Source of the DNA: Actinophytocola oryzae
GTDB taxonomy: Bacteria > Actinomycetota > Actinomycetes > Mycobacteriales > Pseudonocardiaceae
Length of the DNA stretch: 64,000 nucleotides
Assembly (NCBI RefSeq): GCF_004364325.1
Contig: NZ_SOCP01000004.1
Location: 186,001-250,000 of the forward strand
Reading direction: 5' to 3'
The notes beneath the pieces were generated by a model. The model searched no databases and was not told the DNA's origin. It saw nothing but the letters and a program-made list of their open reading frames with translations. The translations under genes were made by a program, and so were the position numbers. Of this stretch, positions 16,846 through 25,098 are shown one piece after another (the stretch's first letter is position 1; each line of letters begins with the position of its first letter).

Positions 16846-17616
16846 ATGCTGGTGAACCTCGCGGTGACGGCCGCCGCGGTGCTCGTGCTGATGCTCCTCA
16901 CGTGGGGGATCGGGGTGCGCAGGCGCCGCCACGACGGCGTGGATGTGGTGTGGGGACTCGGTTTCGCGATGATCGGCGTGATCACCGCGCTGCTCGCGGA
17001 CGGCCCGGCGTGGCGCCGGGTGCTCATCACCGCCCTCGTCGCCGTGTGGGGGCTGCGCCTGGCGTGGCACATCCACCGGCGCAACCGGGACAAGGACGAG
17101 GACCGGCGGTACGTCGAGCTCATGGAGCGTGCTTCGGGAAATCCTCACCTCTATGCCCTGTATTCGGTATACCTTTTACAGGGTCTGCTCATGTGGGTTG
17201 TCTCGCTGCCCGTACAGGTGGGTCAGTACGGCGACGGCCCGTGGGTGCTCGCACCGCTCGGCGTCGCGTTGTGGCTGGTCGGGTTCGCTTTCGAGGCGAT
17301 CGGCGACGCGCAGCTCGCCCGCTTCACGGCCGATTCCGCCAACCGGGGCCGGGTGATGGACACCGGCCTGTGGCGCTACACCAGACACCCCAACTATTTC
17401 GGCGACGCGTGCGTCTGGTGGGGACTCTTTGTACTCGCGTGCCATGATTGGCCGGGGCTTGTAACGGTCGTGGGGCCTGCGACGATTACCTACCTTCTCA
17501 CCAGGGGCTCCGGGAAACCAATGCTCGAGAAGTCGATTCGGGACCGCAGGCCCGGGTATGCCGATTATGTCGAGCGCACGAGCGGATTCTTCCCCCGGCC
17601 GCCGAAAAAAGCCTGA
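16846..17616 (+). CDS. DUF1295 / steroid 5-alpha-reductase-like membrane protein
   Basis: This integral membrane protein of 256 residues has several hydrophobic segments and the conserved C-terminal isoprenylcysteine-methyltransferase/SRD5A-like block GLWRYTRHPNYFGDACVWWGLF and FLTRGSGKPMLEKSIRDRRPGY. Family members often use NADPH or methyl donors on lipophilic substrates. The ATG follows the methyltransferase stop codon without a gap, placing it in the same lipid-modification operon, probably as a reductase of the acyl product. Confidence 0.85.
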   Translation: MLVNLAVTAAAVLVLMLLTWGIGVRRRRHDGVDVVWGLGFAMIGVITALLADGPAWRRVLITALVAVWGLRLAWHIHRRNRDKDEDRRYVELMERASGNPHLYALYSVYLLQGLLMWVVSLPVQVGQYGDGPWVLAPLGVALWLVGFAFEAIGDAQLARFTADSANRGRVMDTGLWRYTRHPNYFGDACVWWGLFVLACHDWPGLVTVVGPATITYLLTRGSGKPMLEKSIRDRRPGYADYVERTSGFFPRPPKKA

Positions 17617-17647
17617 CCAAAATGGCGGACGTTCTGTCAAATGTCGC

Positions 17648-17653
17648 TAACAT
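17648..17653 (+). promoter_or_regulatory. -10-like box giving a leaderless FadR transcript
   Basis: TAACAT ends six bases before the GTG at 17660. This is the usual distance from a -10 element to the transcription start, so the message would begin at or next to the start codon. No ribosome-binding site is present. A matching -35 is not obvious. Confidence 0.35.
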
Positions 17654-17659
17654 GTGCGA

Positions 17660-18406
17660 GTGGCAGCAACAGGCGCGGGGACGCCCAGGAGGCCGGTCAG
17701 ACGCAGTGACAAGGTGTCAGAGGCGATCGCGCGAGATATCGTCCGCCGGATCGGCGCCGAGGAACTGACTCCTGGCACACAGCTGCCACCGGAAGCCAAG
17801 ATGCTCGAGGAGTACCGGGTCGGCCGCGGCTCGCTGCGTGAGGCGTTACGCATCCTCGAGGTTCACGGACTGATCTCCATCAAGCCCGGTCCGCGTGGTG
17901 GTCCCACGGTGGACCAGGTGCACACCGAGAACTTCGGTCGCATGGCCACCCTGTACTTCCAGATGGACGGGGTCACCTTCGCCGACCTCGTCGACGCCCG
18001 GGTGATCATGGAGCCGACCCTCGCCACGCTCGCGGCCCAGCGCCGCGACCCCCAGCTGGTCGGCGAGCTGGCGCGGTTCACCAACACCTCCCGAACCGAC
18101 GACGACGAGTACGCCAGCGACGTCGACGAGTTCCACCGGCTGGTGGCCGCCATGTCGGGCAACCCGGTCATGACCCTGTTCGGCCAGTCGATGACCGACA
18201 TCCTGCGTGACCGGCTGTCACCACCGCTGTTCCCGAAGTCCCGCCGGGCCGCGGTGCTGAACGTCCACACCGACATCGCGAGGGCGGTCGCGGACGGCGA
18301 CGCGGTGCTGGCCGAGCGGCTGATGCGTGAGCACATGACGGAGTACGCCGCCTACGCCAGACGGCGTCACCCCGGCCTCATGCGTGAGGTCGTGGACTGG
18401 CGCTGA
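17660..18406 (+). CDS. FadR/GntR-family transcriptional regulator
   Basis: This DNA-binding protein of about 248 residues has an N-terminal winged helix (TPGTQLPPEAKMLEEYRVGRGSLREALRILEVHGLISIKPGPRGG) and a C-terminal all-helical FCD-type ligand domain with the metal-binding Asp/His pattern (ARVIMEPTLA, DVDEFHRLVA, VHTDIARAV). I use the GTG at 17660; a GTG two codons earlier is in frame. It lies directly upstream of the ABC importer and uronate dehydrogenase genes, so it probably senses a sugar acid and controls that operon. Confidence 0.85.
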   Translation: MAATGAGTPRRPVRRSDKVSEAIARDIVRRIGAEELTPGTQLPPEAKMLEEYRVGRGSLREALRILEVHGLISIKPGPRGGPTVDQVHTENFGRMATLYFQMDGVTFADLVDARVIMEPTLATLAAQRRDPQLVGELARFTNTSRTDDDEYASDVDEFHRLVAAMSGNPVMTLFGQSMTDILRDRLSPPLFPKSRRAAVLNVHTDIARAVADGDAVLAERLMREHMTEYAAYARRRHPGLMREVVDWR

Positions 18407-18522
18407 CGGGTCGCGCCGCCGGTCCATTCCCACTGTGCATGACCTGCCACGATCAAGAGCCGGCAAGGGCATTGATCATGCGGCGAAAACGTGCTCGCGG
18501 GTGCGAAATTTTCGGTCGGTAC

Positions 18523-18551
18523 CCACTTAGGAAAGCCTTTTCCCCAAGTGG
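18523..18551. promoter_or_regulatory. 29-bp nested palindrome upstream of the importer operon
   Basis: Outer arms CCACTT and AAGTGG enclose inner arms GGAAAG and CTTTTCC. The element ends 23 bp before the ATG at 18575. Its length and symmetry fit a dimeric repressor site, possibly for the FadR protein encoded just upstream or for a LacI-type protein. Confidence 0.45.
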
Positions 18552-18574
18552 TCCTGGCCGCTAGGCTGCCGGAC

Positions 18575-18988
18575 ATGGATCGGCGTGGATTCCTCCGGGT
18601 GGCCGGAACCGCCGTGGCAAGCGGTTGTCTGCCGGCCTCGACCGAAGCGGCGGGCGCCACCGAGCCTCCACAGTGGCACCGGTACTGGCGGGAGTGCCTC
18701 ACCGGACCGGAAACGCATCCCTTGGTTCCCAACGTTTCCCATGCGGGCTACCGGTATGGCGAACGGCCTCTCCCGACATCCCCCATCGGCGTCGGCGTCA
18801 CCAGTCTCGGCGCCAGAGGGGTCGGGCACCTTCCGGCGTCCGAACCCCGGAAGTTTCGGGAGAGTCAGCGCGTCCTGGTCGACGTCGCGCAGTACCGGGT
18901 TCCCCTGAAGGCCGGCGCGGAGCCGGCGGTCTACCCGACCAACCCGTACGAGGCCCAGCTGCGCCACCGGTTGCGTGGCACGCGATAG
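18575..18988 (+). CDS. Tat-exported protein fragment resembling the N-terminus of a beta-helix polysaccharide lyase
   Basis: This 137-residue product starts MDRRGFLRVAGTAVASG, a twin-arginine signal. Residues about 35-68 (HRYWRECLTGPETHPLVPN, then SHAGYRYGERPLP) resemble the opening of right-handed beta-helix hydrolases/lyases, in which the AGYRYGE-type strand precedes the first coil. The protein then stops after about 70 more residues of unmatched sequence instead of several hundred. It may be a remnant after an internal deletion or a short secreted protein in its own right. It precedes the importer gene by 12 bp, so the promoter and Tat start are retained even if the enzyme is gone. Confidence 0.45.
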   Translation: MDRRGFLRVAGTAVASGCLPASTEAAGATEPPQWHRYWRECLTGPETHPLVPNVSHAGYRYGERPLPTSPIGVGVTSLGARGVGHLPASEPRKFRESQRVLVDVAQYRVPLKAGAEPAVYPTNPYEAQLRHRLRGTR

Positions 18989-19000
18989 GAAGGGAGCGGC

Positions 19001-20212
19001 ATGCGCAGGACAACGAGGTCAGCCCTCGGACTGGCGCTGGTGCTGGTGGCCACGCTGGCGTGCGGCGCGCCGGAGACCACCAAGGCGCCCGCGACGGTCG
19101 AGGGCAGCAAGGTGCCGGAGAAGCCGTCGCAGCCCGTCGAGCTGAACATCCTCGACGTGGCCGGGAACCTGCAGCTCACGCAGGGCATGATCGACGAGTT
19201 CGTGCAGAAGAACCCGGACATCGTCAGCAAGGTCAACTACACCAAGTCGACCGCGCCCGAGATGCCGGGCAAGCTCCAGGCAGAGCAGCAGGGCGGCCAG
19301 TCGCAGACGCACCTCGTGCTCACCGGCACCGACGGCCTGTCCGCCGTCATCGAGCAGGACCTGGTGCTCAAGCTGCTGCCGGACTTCTCCTCCCGCTTCC
19401 CGAAGCTCGAGGACAACTACCTGCCTGCCGCGGCCAAGATGCAGGAACTCGCGCAGGACCAGGGGATCACCATCACGTTCTACCCGTCGGGGCCGCTGTT
19501 CGAGTACGACCCGAACGTGGTGAAGGACCCGCCGAAGACTACCGACGACCTGCTGGACTGGGCGAAGGCGAACCCCGGCAAGTTCCAGTACGCGGTGCCC
19601 GCCAACTCGGGGCCGGGCCGGACGTTCCTCATGGGCCTGCCGTACCTGTTGAAGGACAAGGATCCCAAGGACCCCGTGAAGGGCTGGGACAAGACCTGGG
19701 CCTACCTCAAGGAGCTGGGCCAGTACATCGACTACTACCCGACCGGCACCACGGCGACCATGACGAACCTGGCCAACGGCACGGTCAACATGATCTCCTC
19801 GACCACCGGCTGGGACATCAACCCGCGCGTGCTCGGCACGGTACCCGAGCGCATGAAGACCACGTCGCTCAAGGGTTTCCACTGGGTCACCGACGCGCAC
19901 TACGCCGTGATCCCGCGTGGCGTCTCCGAGGACGTGCTGTCCGCCGACCTGGCGCTGATCCAGTGGATGCTCACGAAGGACCAGCAGGCGAAGGCCTACG
20001 ACAAGGGCTACTTCTACCCCGGTCCCGCGGTCAGGGGTGTGACGCTGGACATGGCGCCGCAGGAGTCGCAGGACGCGATCGAGAAGTTCGGCCGCGACGA
20101 GTACGACGACCTGATCAAGAACAACCCGCAGGAGACCTCGCTCCCCGCGGAACAGCAGGTGGCCGCGTTCCAGCAGTGGGACCGTGAGATCGGCAGCGGG
20201 AAGACGAAGTGA
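19001..20212 (+). CDS. ABC transporter substrate-binding lipoprotein (family 1/6, putative sugar acid)
   Basis: This extracytoplasmic binding lipoprotein of 403 residues has a signal peptide ending in LATLAC with Cys21. The start is ATG at 19001 behind AGGAAGGGAG. The body is of the iron/polyamine/phosphonate cluster type (TFYPSGPLFEYDPNVVKDPPKT, and IQWMLTKDQQAKAYDKGYFYPGP). It heads an operon with one ATPase, two permeases and uronate dehydrogenase, so a uronic acid or oligouronide is the most reasonable ligand. This ligand is inferred from context only. Confidence 0.85.
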   Translation: MRRTTRSALGLALVLVATLACGAPETTKAPATVEGSKVPEKPSQPVELNILDVAGNLQLTQGMIDEFVQKNPDIVSKVNYTKSTAPEMPGKLQAEQQGGQSQTHLVLTGTDGLSAVIEQDLVLKLLPDFSSRFPKLEDNYLPAAAKMQELAQDQGITITFYPSGPLFEYDPNVVKDPPKTTDDLLDWAKANPGKFQYAVPANSGPGRTFLMGLPYLLKDKDPKDPVKGWDKTWAYLKELGQYIDYYPTGTTATMTNLANGTVNMISSTTGWDINPRVLGTVPERMKTTSLKGFHWVTDAHYAVIPRGVSEDVLSADLALIQWMLTKDQQAKAYDKGYFYPGPAVRGVTLDMAPQESQDAIEKFGRDEYDDLIKNNPQETSLPAEQQVAAFQQWDREIGSGKTK

Positions 20213-20267
20213 GCGCGGCGCAGGAGGGAAGCAGGCGGGGCAGCGGGGTGCGGAGCGGAGCGAACCA
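20210..20267 (+). repeat. Intra-operon linker repeat J1 (binding protein to ATPase)
   Basis: The 55-bp spacer starts at the TGA stop with GAGCGCGGCGC and ends GCGGAGCGGAGCGAACCA before the TTG start. It shares words with the linkers at 22235, 28689 (minus) and 60057. It is the most diverged of the set and carries a GGAGG early in the spacer. Confidence 0.45.
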
Positions 20268-21326
20268 TTGAACACCGGCTTTGCTGAGCTGCACATCGAC
20301 AAGGTGCGTCGGGCGTTCGGGGAGACCGTCGCCCTGCGTGACCTGGACCTGACGATCAAGGGCGGCGAGTTCGTCGCGCTGCTCGGGCCGTCCGGCTGCG
20401 GCAAGTCGACCGCGCTGAACTGCCTCGCGGGCCTGCTCCCGCTGACCGGCGGGCAGATCCTCATGGACGGCAGGCGGATCGACACGCTCCCGCCCGAGCG
20501 GCGCGGGTTCGGCATGGTGTTCCAGAACTACGCGTTGTTCCCGCACATGTCCGTGCGTCGCAACGTCGCGTTCGGCCTGTCGATGCGCAAGGTCGCCAAG
20601 GCCGAACGCGAGAGGCGTGTCGACGAGGCGCTGCGGCTCGTGCAGCTGACCGACCACGCGCGGAAGTTCCCCGCGCAGCTCTCCGGCGGACAGCAGCAAC
20701 GTGTCGCGATCGCGCGGGCGATCGTGCTGGAACCCGCGCTGGTGCTCATGGACGAGCCACTGTCCAACCTGGACGCGACACTCCGGATCGAGATGCGGAC
20801 CGAGATCCGCAGGCTCCACCAGTCGCTCGGGCTCACCACTGTGTACGTGACGCACGACCAGGAGGAGGCGCTCGCGCTCGCCGACCGGCTCGTGGTGCTG
20901 CGGGACGGCCTGGTACAGCAGGTCGGCTCGCCGGAGGAGGTCTACGCGCACCCGGCGAACCGGTACGTCGCCGGTTTCATGGGCTACCGCAACCTGCTGT
21001 CGGTCGCGCTGTCCTCTTCGGACGGTGGTACGGCCACCGTGACCGGCGACGGGTTCACGATGACCGGCGTGAACCGCGACGGGCTGACCGGCGGCGAGGC
21101 GGTCGCCGCGTTCCGGCCGACGGACGTCACCGTGGCGGACGAGGAGGGCGAGAACACCGTGCGGGCGTCGGTCGAGGTCGTGGAGTACCACGGCCGCGAG
21201 CAGGCGGTCGAGGCACGGCTCCCGGGCGGCGAGGCACTGCACGTGCGCACCGGGAGCAGGCTCGCCCCCGGCGACGACGTCCTGTTCCACGTGCCGCGCG
21301 AGCGGGTCCTGGTGTTCGCGCCATGA
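20268..21326 (+). CDS. ABC transporter ATP-binding protein (PotA/FbpC-type)
   Basis: This importer ATPase of about 352 residues has a Walker A (GPSGCGKST), Q-loop (MVFQNYALFPHMS), signature [15 protein letters not shown], Walker B (LVLMDEPLSNLD) and H-loop (VYVTHDQEEAL), followed by a TOBE regulatory domain. I place the start at the TTG at 20268 (LNTGFAELHID) because residues further upstream translate the linker repeat. The stop overlaps the first permease (ATGA). It powers the importer of the uronate cluster. Confidence 0.9.
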   Translation: MNTGFAELHIDKVRRAFGETVALRDLDLTIKGGEFVALLGPSGCGKSTALNCLAGLLPLTGGQILMDGRRIDTLPPERRGFGMVFQNYALFPHMSVRRNVAFGLSMRKVAKAERERRVDEALRLVQLTDHARKFPAQLSGGQQQRVAIARAIVLEPALVLMDEPLSNLDATLRIEMRTEIRRLHQSLGLTTVYVTHDQEEALALADRLVVLRDGLVQQVGSPEEVYAHPANRYVAGFMGYRNLLSVALSSSDGGTATVTGDGFTMTGVNRDGLTGGEAVAAFRPTDVTVADEEGENTVRASVEVVEYHGREQAVEARLPGGEALHVRTGSRLAPGDDVLFHVPRERVLVFAP

Positions 21327-22237
21327 CGGCCGTCGCGGAGAAGGCGGAGCGACCGGCGGCGGAGAAACCGAGCCTCAGGCACCGGCTCGCCGAGCGCGGA
21401 CTCGACCGGACGCTGATCCTGCTGGCACCGGGCCTCCTCTTCGTCGTCGTGCTGTTCGTCTACCCGGTCCTGTACGGGCTCCAGCTCTCGTTCCAGCCGA
21501 CCGAGGGCGGCAGCCCGTTCGCCAACTACAGCAAGTTCTTCTCCGACTCCTACCTGTTCGACACGGTCTGGATCACGTTGCGGCTCGCGCTGCCCGCAGC
21601 GTTGGTCAACGTGCTGGCCTCGGTCCCGATCGCCTACCGGATGCGTGGCCGCATGCGTGGCAAGCGCCTGCTCACCACGATGTTCGTGCTGCCGATCACA
21701 CTCGGCACGGTGCTGACGGCCGAGGGGCTGATCCGCTACCTCGACCCGACCGGCTGGTTCAACAAGGTCCTTGCGCTGTTCGGCGCGGACGAGCCCGCCG
21801 AGCTGGTGCACAACTACACCGGCGTGCTGCTCTCCCTGATCATCAGCGGGTTCCCGTTCGCCTTCCTGCTCACACTGTCGTACCTGTCCGGCATCGACCC
21901 GACGCTGGAGCAGGCGGCCGCGACCCTCGGCGCCGACTGGCGCAAACGTTTCCGGTACATCACTTTGCCGCTTCTCGCGCCAGGTCTCGCGATCACGTTC
22001 TGCCTCACGTTCGTGCTCGCGTTCTCCGTGTTCCCGTCGGCCTACCTGGTCGGTCTGCCGCAGGGGGACACCCGCGTGATGTCGATCGCCGCGTACGAGG
22101 CCGCGTTCCGCGATCTCGACTACCCGCTCGGCTCGGCCATCGCGATGCTCATGGCGCTGGTCATGCTCGTGGTGATCGGCATCGTGCTGCTGTGGCGGTC
22201 CACTTTGTACCGCGGCTCGACGGGAGGCAAGGGATGA
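21323..22237 (+). CDS. ABC transporter permease, first of two
   Basis: This inner-membrane protein of 304 residues has a cytoplasmic N-terminus and six or more membrane segments, with the binding-protein-dependent EAA-like loop at LEQAAATLGADWRKRFRYITLPLLAPG, where the ATPase docks. ATG overlaps the ATPase stop. With the second permease it forms the heterodimeric channel of the putative sugar-acid importer. Confidence 0.9.
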   Translation: MTAVAEKAERPAAEKPSLRHRLAERGLDRTLILLAPGLLFVVVLFVYPVLYGLQLSFQPTEGGSPFANYSKFFSDSYLFDTVWITLRLALPAALVNVLASVPIAYRMRGRMRGKRLLTTMFVLPITLGTVLTAEGLIRYLDPTGWFNKVLALFGADEPAELVHNYTGVLLSLIISGFPFAFLLTLSYLSGIDPTLEQAAATLGADWRKRFRYITLPLLAPGLAITFCLTFVLAFSVFPSAYLVGLPQGDTRVMSIAAYEAAFRDLDYPLGSAIAMLMALVMLVVIGIVLLWRSTLYRGSTGGKG

Positions 22238-22286
22238 GCGGGGCCTGCGAAGCGTTCCGGCGGCACGGAGCGGGCGAGGTGACGAA
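22235..22286 (+). repeat. Intra-operon linker repeat J2 (permease to permease)
   Basis: The spacer begins with the stop codon and reads TGAGCGGGGCCTGCGAAGCG, then continues with CCGGCGGCACGGAGCGGGCGAGG before the ATG at 22287. It aligns almost end to end with the units at 60122 and 60176. The GGCGAGG at its end may serve as the ribosome-binding site of the next gene. Confidence 0.55.
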
Positions 22287-23105
22287 ATGAAGCTGTCCGT
22301 CGGCGCGTGGCTCGTGTGGGCCGCGGTGGCGTTCTTCCTGGTCAACGTGTTCGCGTTGGTCGTGTCGGTGGTGGTGAACTCGTTCTCCACACAGTGGTTC
22401 GGCACGTGGTGGCCGTCCGGGCTGACCACGATGTGGTACTCGACGGCGTGGCGCGAGATGAACCTGCTGGACACTCTCCTGGTGACGCTGCAGGTGTCGG
22501 TCGCCGTCGTGGTGCTGTCCGTGCTGATCGGCGTGCCCGCCGCGTACGCACTGGCACGCCGGAGCTTCCCGGGCAAGCAGCTCGTGAACGTGTTGTTCCT
22601 GCTGCCGATCCTGATGCCGCCCATGACCTACGGCATCCCGCTCGCGACCGTGCTCTACAAGTTCGACCTCGCCGGCAGTATGACAGGTGTCATACTCGCG
22701 AACCTGGTGCCGTCGGTGCCGTTCGTCGTCCTGACGATGACGCCGTTCATCGAGCAGATCGACCCGAAGATCGAGGCGGCGGCCCGGATGTGCGGTGCGC
22801 GGACGACCGCGGTGTTCGGGCGGGTGCTCGCGCCGCTGTTGGTGCCCGGCATCCTGGCGGCGTCGATCCTGGTGCTGGTGCGCACGGTCGGCATGTTCGA
22901 ACTGACGTTCCTCACGGCGGGGCCGGGCAGCCAGACGCTGGTCGTGTCGCTGTACGAGGCCATGTTCTCGGCCGGCATCCGCGCACAGCAGTCGGTCGAC
23001 GCGATGGCCGTGATCTACACCGGATCCATGGCCCTCCTCCTGGTGGTCGCGCTACGGTTCGTGAACCCGACGCAGCTCGTGACCAGGTTGAAGGAGCCCG
23101 TGTGA
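22287..23105 (+). CDS. ABC transporter permease, second of two
   Basis: This membrane protein of 272 residues carries six predicted membrane segments and the ATPase-docking loop IEAAARMCGARTTAVFGRVLAPLLVPG. It starts at ATG 22287 after the linker repeat and ends overlapping the uronate dehydrogenase start (GTGA). It is the partner of the preceding permease. Confidence 0.9.
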   Translation: MKLSVGAWLVWAAVAFFLVNVFALVVSVVVNSFSTQWFGTWWPSGLTTMWYSTAWREMNLLDTLLVTLQVSVAVVVLSVLIGVPAAYALARRSFPGKQLVNVLFLLPILMPPMTYGIPLATVLYKFDLAGSMTGVILANLVPSVPFVVLTMTPFIEQIDPKIEAAARMCGARTTAVFGRVLAPLLVPGILAASILVLVRTVGMFELTFLTAGPGSQTLVVSLYEAMFSAGIRAQQSVDAMAVIYTGSMALLLVVALRFVNPTQLVTRLKEPV

Positions 23106-23878
23106 CCCAGCGCGTGTTGATCACCGGGGCGGCCGGGGGGATGGGCACGCTGCTGCGCCCCCGCCTCGCCCGCCCCGACCGCGTACTGCGCCTGCTGGAC
23201 CTCGAGCCGGTGCCACCGGGTGACGACGTCGAGGTGGTGACCGCGTCGGTCACGGACCCGGCCGCCATGGCCGCCGCCTGTCAGGACGTGGACGTCCTGA
23301 TCCACCTTGGCGGGCACAGCCGAGAGGCGCCGTGGGCGGACATCCTGGCCGTGAACATCGACGGCACGTACCGCGTGCTCGAGGCGGCCCGCCACGCGGG
23401 TGTGCGGCTGGTGATCTTCGCGAGCAGCAACCACGCGGTGGGCTTCCAGCCCGCGGCGCCCGCGCCGGACGGCCTGTTCCCACGGCCCGACACCTACTAC
23501 GGGGTGAGCAAGGTCGCGGGCGAGGCGCTCGGCAGCCTGTACCACGACCGGTACGGACTCGACGTCCTGTGTGTGCGGATAGGCACGTGCGTCGAACGTC
23601 CCGTGACGGAACGACACCTGACCACGTGGCTGTCGCCCGACGACTGCGCGCGGCTGTTCGAGGCCGCCATCGCCCTGCCGTCACTGGGTTTCCGCGTGGT
23701 GTGGGGTGCGTCGGGGAACACGCGCGGGCTGTACTCCCTGGACGGCGCCCGGGCGCTGGGCTACGAACCCCGTGACGACGCGGAGTCCTACGCCGCCGAC
23801 GTGACCCCGGCCTCGGAGCTGGACGGCGAGTACCTGGGCGGCGCGGAGTTCTGCGGGCGGGAGACGGACTTCTCATGA
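23102..23878 (+). CDS. udh: Uronate dehydrogenase-like NAD-dependent epimerase/dehydratase
   Basis: This Rossmann-fold enzyme of about 258 residues most likely oxidises D-galacturonate or D-glucuronate to the aldarolactone with NAD (EC 1.1.1.203). It shows the NAD motif LITGAAGGMG, the catalytic FASSNHAVGF serine region, and YYGVSKVAGEALG with the catalytic YxxxK, plus WLSPDDCARL, which is characteristic of uronate dehydrogenases. The GTG start overlaps the permease stop, so transport and first oxidation are co-expressed. A longer open frame upstream is only a frame shadow in the permease gene. Confidence 0.85.
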   Translation: MTQRVLITGAAGGMGTLLRPRLARPDRVLRLLDLEPVPPGDDVEVVTASVTDPAAMAAACQDVDVLIHLGGHSREAPWADILAVNIDGTYRVLEAARHAGVRLVIFASSNHAVGFQPAAPAPDGLFPRPDTYYGVSKVAGEALGSLYHDRYGLDVLCVRIGTCVERPVTERHLTTWLSPDDCARLFEAAIALPSLGFRVVWGASGNTRGLYSLDGARALGYEPRDDAESYAADVTPASELDGEYLGGAEFCGRETDFS

Positions 23879-24951
23879 GGCTGACCGCACACGCGTATCC
23901 GTGGGACGTGTTGGGGGACCCCGGTTTCGTCGAGCGCACGGCCGGGCTCTCGACGGTCGCGCTGGCGTCGGCGTACCACTCGGTGCGTGCCGCCACGCCG
24001 CTGCACCCGTCGCACCAGCTGGTCGAGGCGCGTTATGCCGCGCTGTACCGGCCGGTGCGGGAGTCGGTGTGGCAGGGTCGCCGTCTCCGCCCCCTCTCGC
24101 CGACCTGGATGTCCACTTCGGACTCCTTCGGCGCGGCCGCCTCGGTGCTCCGCGCGGCGGGCCTGCGGGTGTCGGCGTGGGTGGTGCTGACGCACAACTC
24201 CAGGATCGGCACGTCGTTCCCGGACGTGTCGGTGGTCAACTGCTTCGGCGACCGGTACCCCTACGCCCTGTGCCCGTCGCGACCGGAGGTGCGCGAGTAC
24301 GCGGCGACACTGGCCGCGGAGGCGGCCGAGGGCGCGGACGAGGTGTCGCTGGAGGCGTGCGGGCAACTCGGCCTGACGCACCTGTCCCACCACGAGAAGA
24401 CGGACGGCGCGTGGACCCCGACGGCGCAGCGCTGGCTGTCGGTCTGCTGCTGCGACGCGTGCCAGGCCGGGTGGTCGGCGCGGGGCCTCGACCCGTCGTG
24501 GGTGCTGTCCACGCTGCGTGAGGCGGTCCGCACGTCCACGGAGGTGTCGTTCGCGGACGAGCTGCTCGCGGTCCGCCACGAGGCGACCGACCTGCTGCGT
24601 GCGGAGGTGCTGGCGGGTCTGTCGGTGCCGGTCACGCTGCACGCACACCCGGATCCGTGGGTGACGGGCGCGTCACCCGGCCTGACCCCGTCGACGGGAC
24701 CGGACGTGGCCGCGCTGGTGGTACCGGCGTGGCCGACGGACAGCGCACCGGTCGTGGCCGCCGCGGTGGCCACCGGCCGCCCGGTGGACGCGTACGTCAC
24801 GGTCCTGCAGACGGACGAGGGGCTTCCCGACCACGCCCGCCGCCTGGTCGAGGCCGGCGCGACGGGCCTGGCCGTCTACCACCTCGGGTTGGCCCCCGCG
24901 TGGCGCCAACCCTTGATCAGGGAGATGGCCGAGGCGGCCCGGTCCGTCTGA
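23875..24951 (+). CDS. Conserved protein of unknown function, probable TIM-barrel
   Basis: This soluble protein of 358 residues overlaps the uronate dehydrogenase stop (ATGA). It begins MRLTAHAYPWDVLGD and alternates strands and helices (VSAWVVLTHNSRIG, EVSLEACGQLGL, VPVTLHAHPDPWV, GLAVYHLGLAP) in a way that suggests a (beta/alpha)8 barrel. A cysteine cluster CCCDACQ at about residues 191-197 follows a Trp-rich strand and could bind metal. I do not recognise a named family. Its position as last gene of the importer/uronate operon suggests a hydrolytic or isomerase step on the imported compound. Confidence 0.6.
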   Translation: MRLTAHAYPWDVLGDPGFVERTAGLSTVALASAYHSVRAATPLHPSHQLVEARYAALYRPVRESVWQGRRLRPLSPTWMSTSDSFGAAASVLRAAGLRVSAWVVLTHNSRIGTSFPDVSVVNCFGDRYPYALCPSRPEVREYAATLAAEAAEGADEVSLEACGQLGLTHLSHHEKTDGAWTPTAQRWLSVCCCDACQAGWSARGLDPSWVLSTLREAVRTSTEVSFADELLAVRHEATDLLRAEVLAGLSVPVTLHAHPDPWVTGASPGLTPSTGPDVAALVVPAWPTDSAPVVAAAVATGRPVDAYVTVLQTDEGLPDHARRLVEAGATGLAVYHLGLAPAWRQPLIREMAEAARSV

Positions 24952-24960
24952 CGCCCGGCA

Positions 24961-24986
24961 CGGCCGTCAGCCGAAGACGACGGCCG
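24961..24986 (+). terminator. GC-rich hairpin after the uronate operon
   Basis: CGGCCGTC pairs perfectly with GACGGCCG across a ten-base loop, nine bases after the stop codon at 24951. There is no strong U-tract, as is usual in high-GC actinomycetes. It probably ends the operon transcript. Confidence 0.55.
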
Positions 24987-25001
24987 ACCGCGCTCCGGAG
25001 A

Positions 25002-25024
25002 CTCCTGGGTGCCCTGACCAGGAG
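25002..25024 (+). promoter_or_regulatory. Stem-loop in the 5' region of fhs
   Basis: CTCCTGG (25002-25008) pairs with CCAGGAG (25018-25024) around a nine-base loop, 75 bp before the fhs start. It may be a leader hairpin or part of a terminator pair with the preceding stem. I see no convincing match to a known tetrahydrofolate riboswitch. Confidence 0.3.
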
Positions 25025-25098
25025 CTTTCCCGTAATCGCGACGGCGGACGAGCTTCTGGTTGACTGGGGTCCGACACGGCGACCCCGAGGAGTTGTTC

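Noticed and set aside
24961..25098. Tetrahydrofolate riboswitch upstream of fhs
   Set aside because: There are two simple hairpins but no conserved core that I could match to known THF riboswitch classes.
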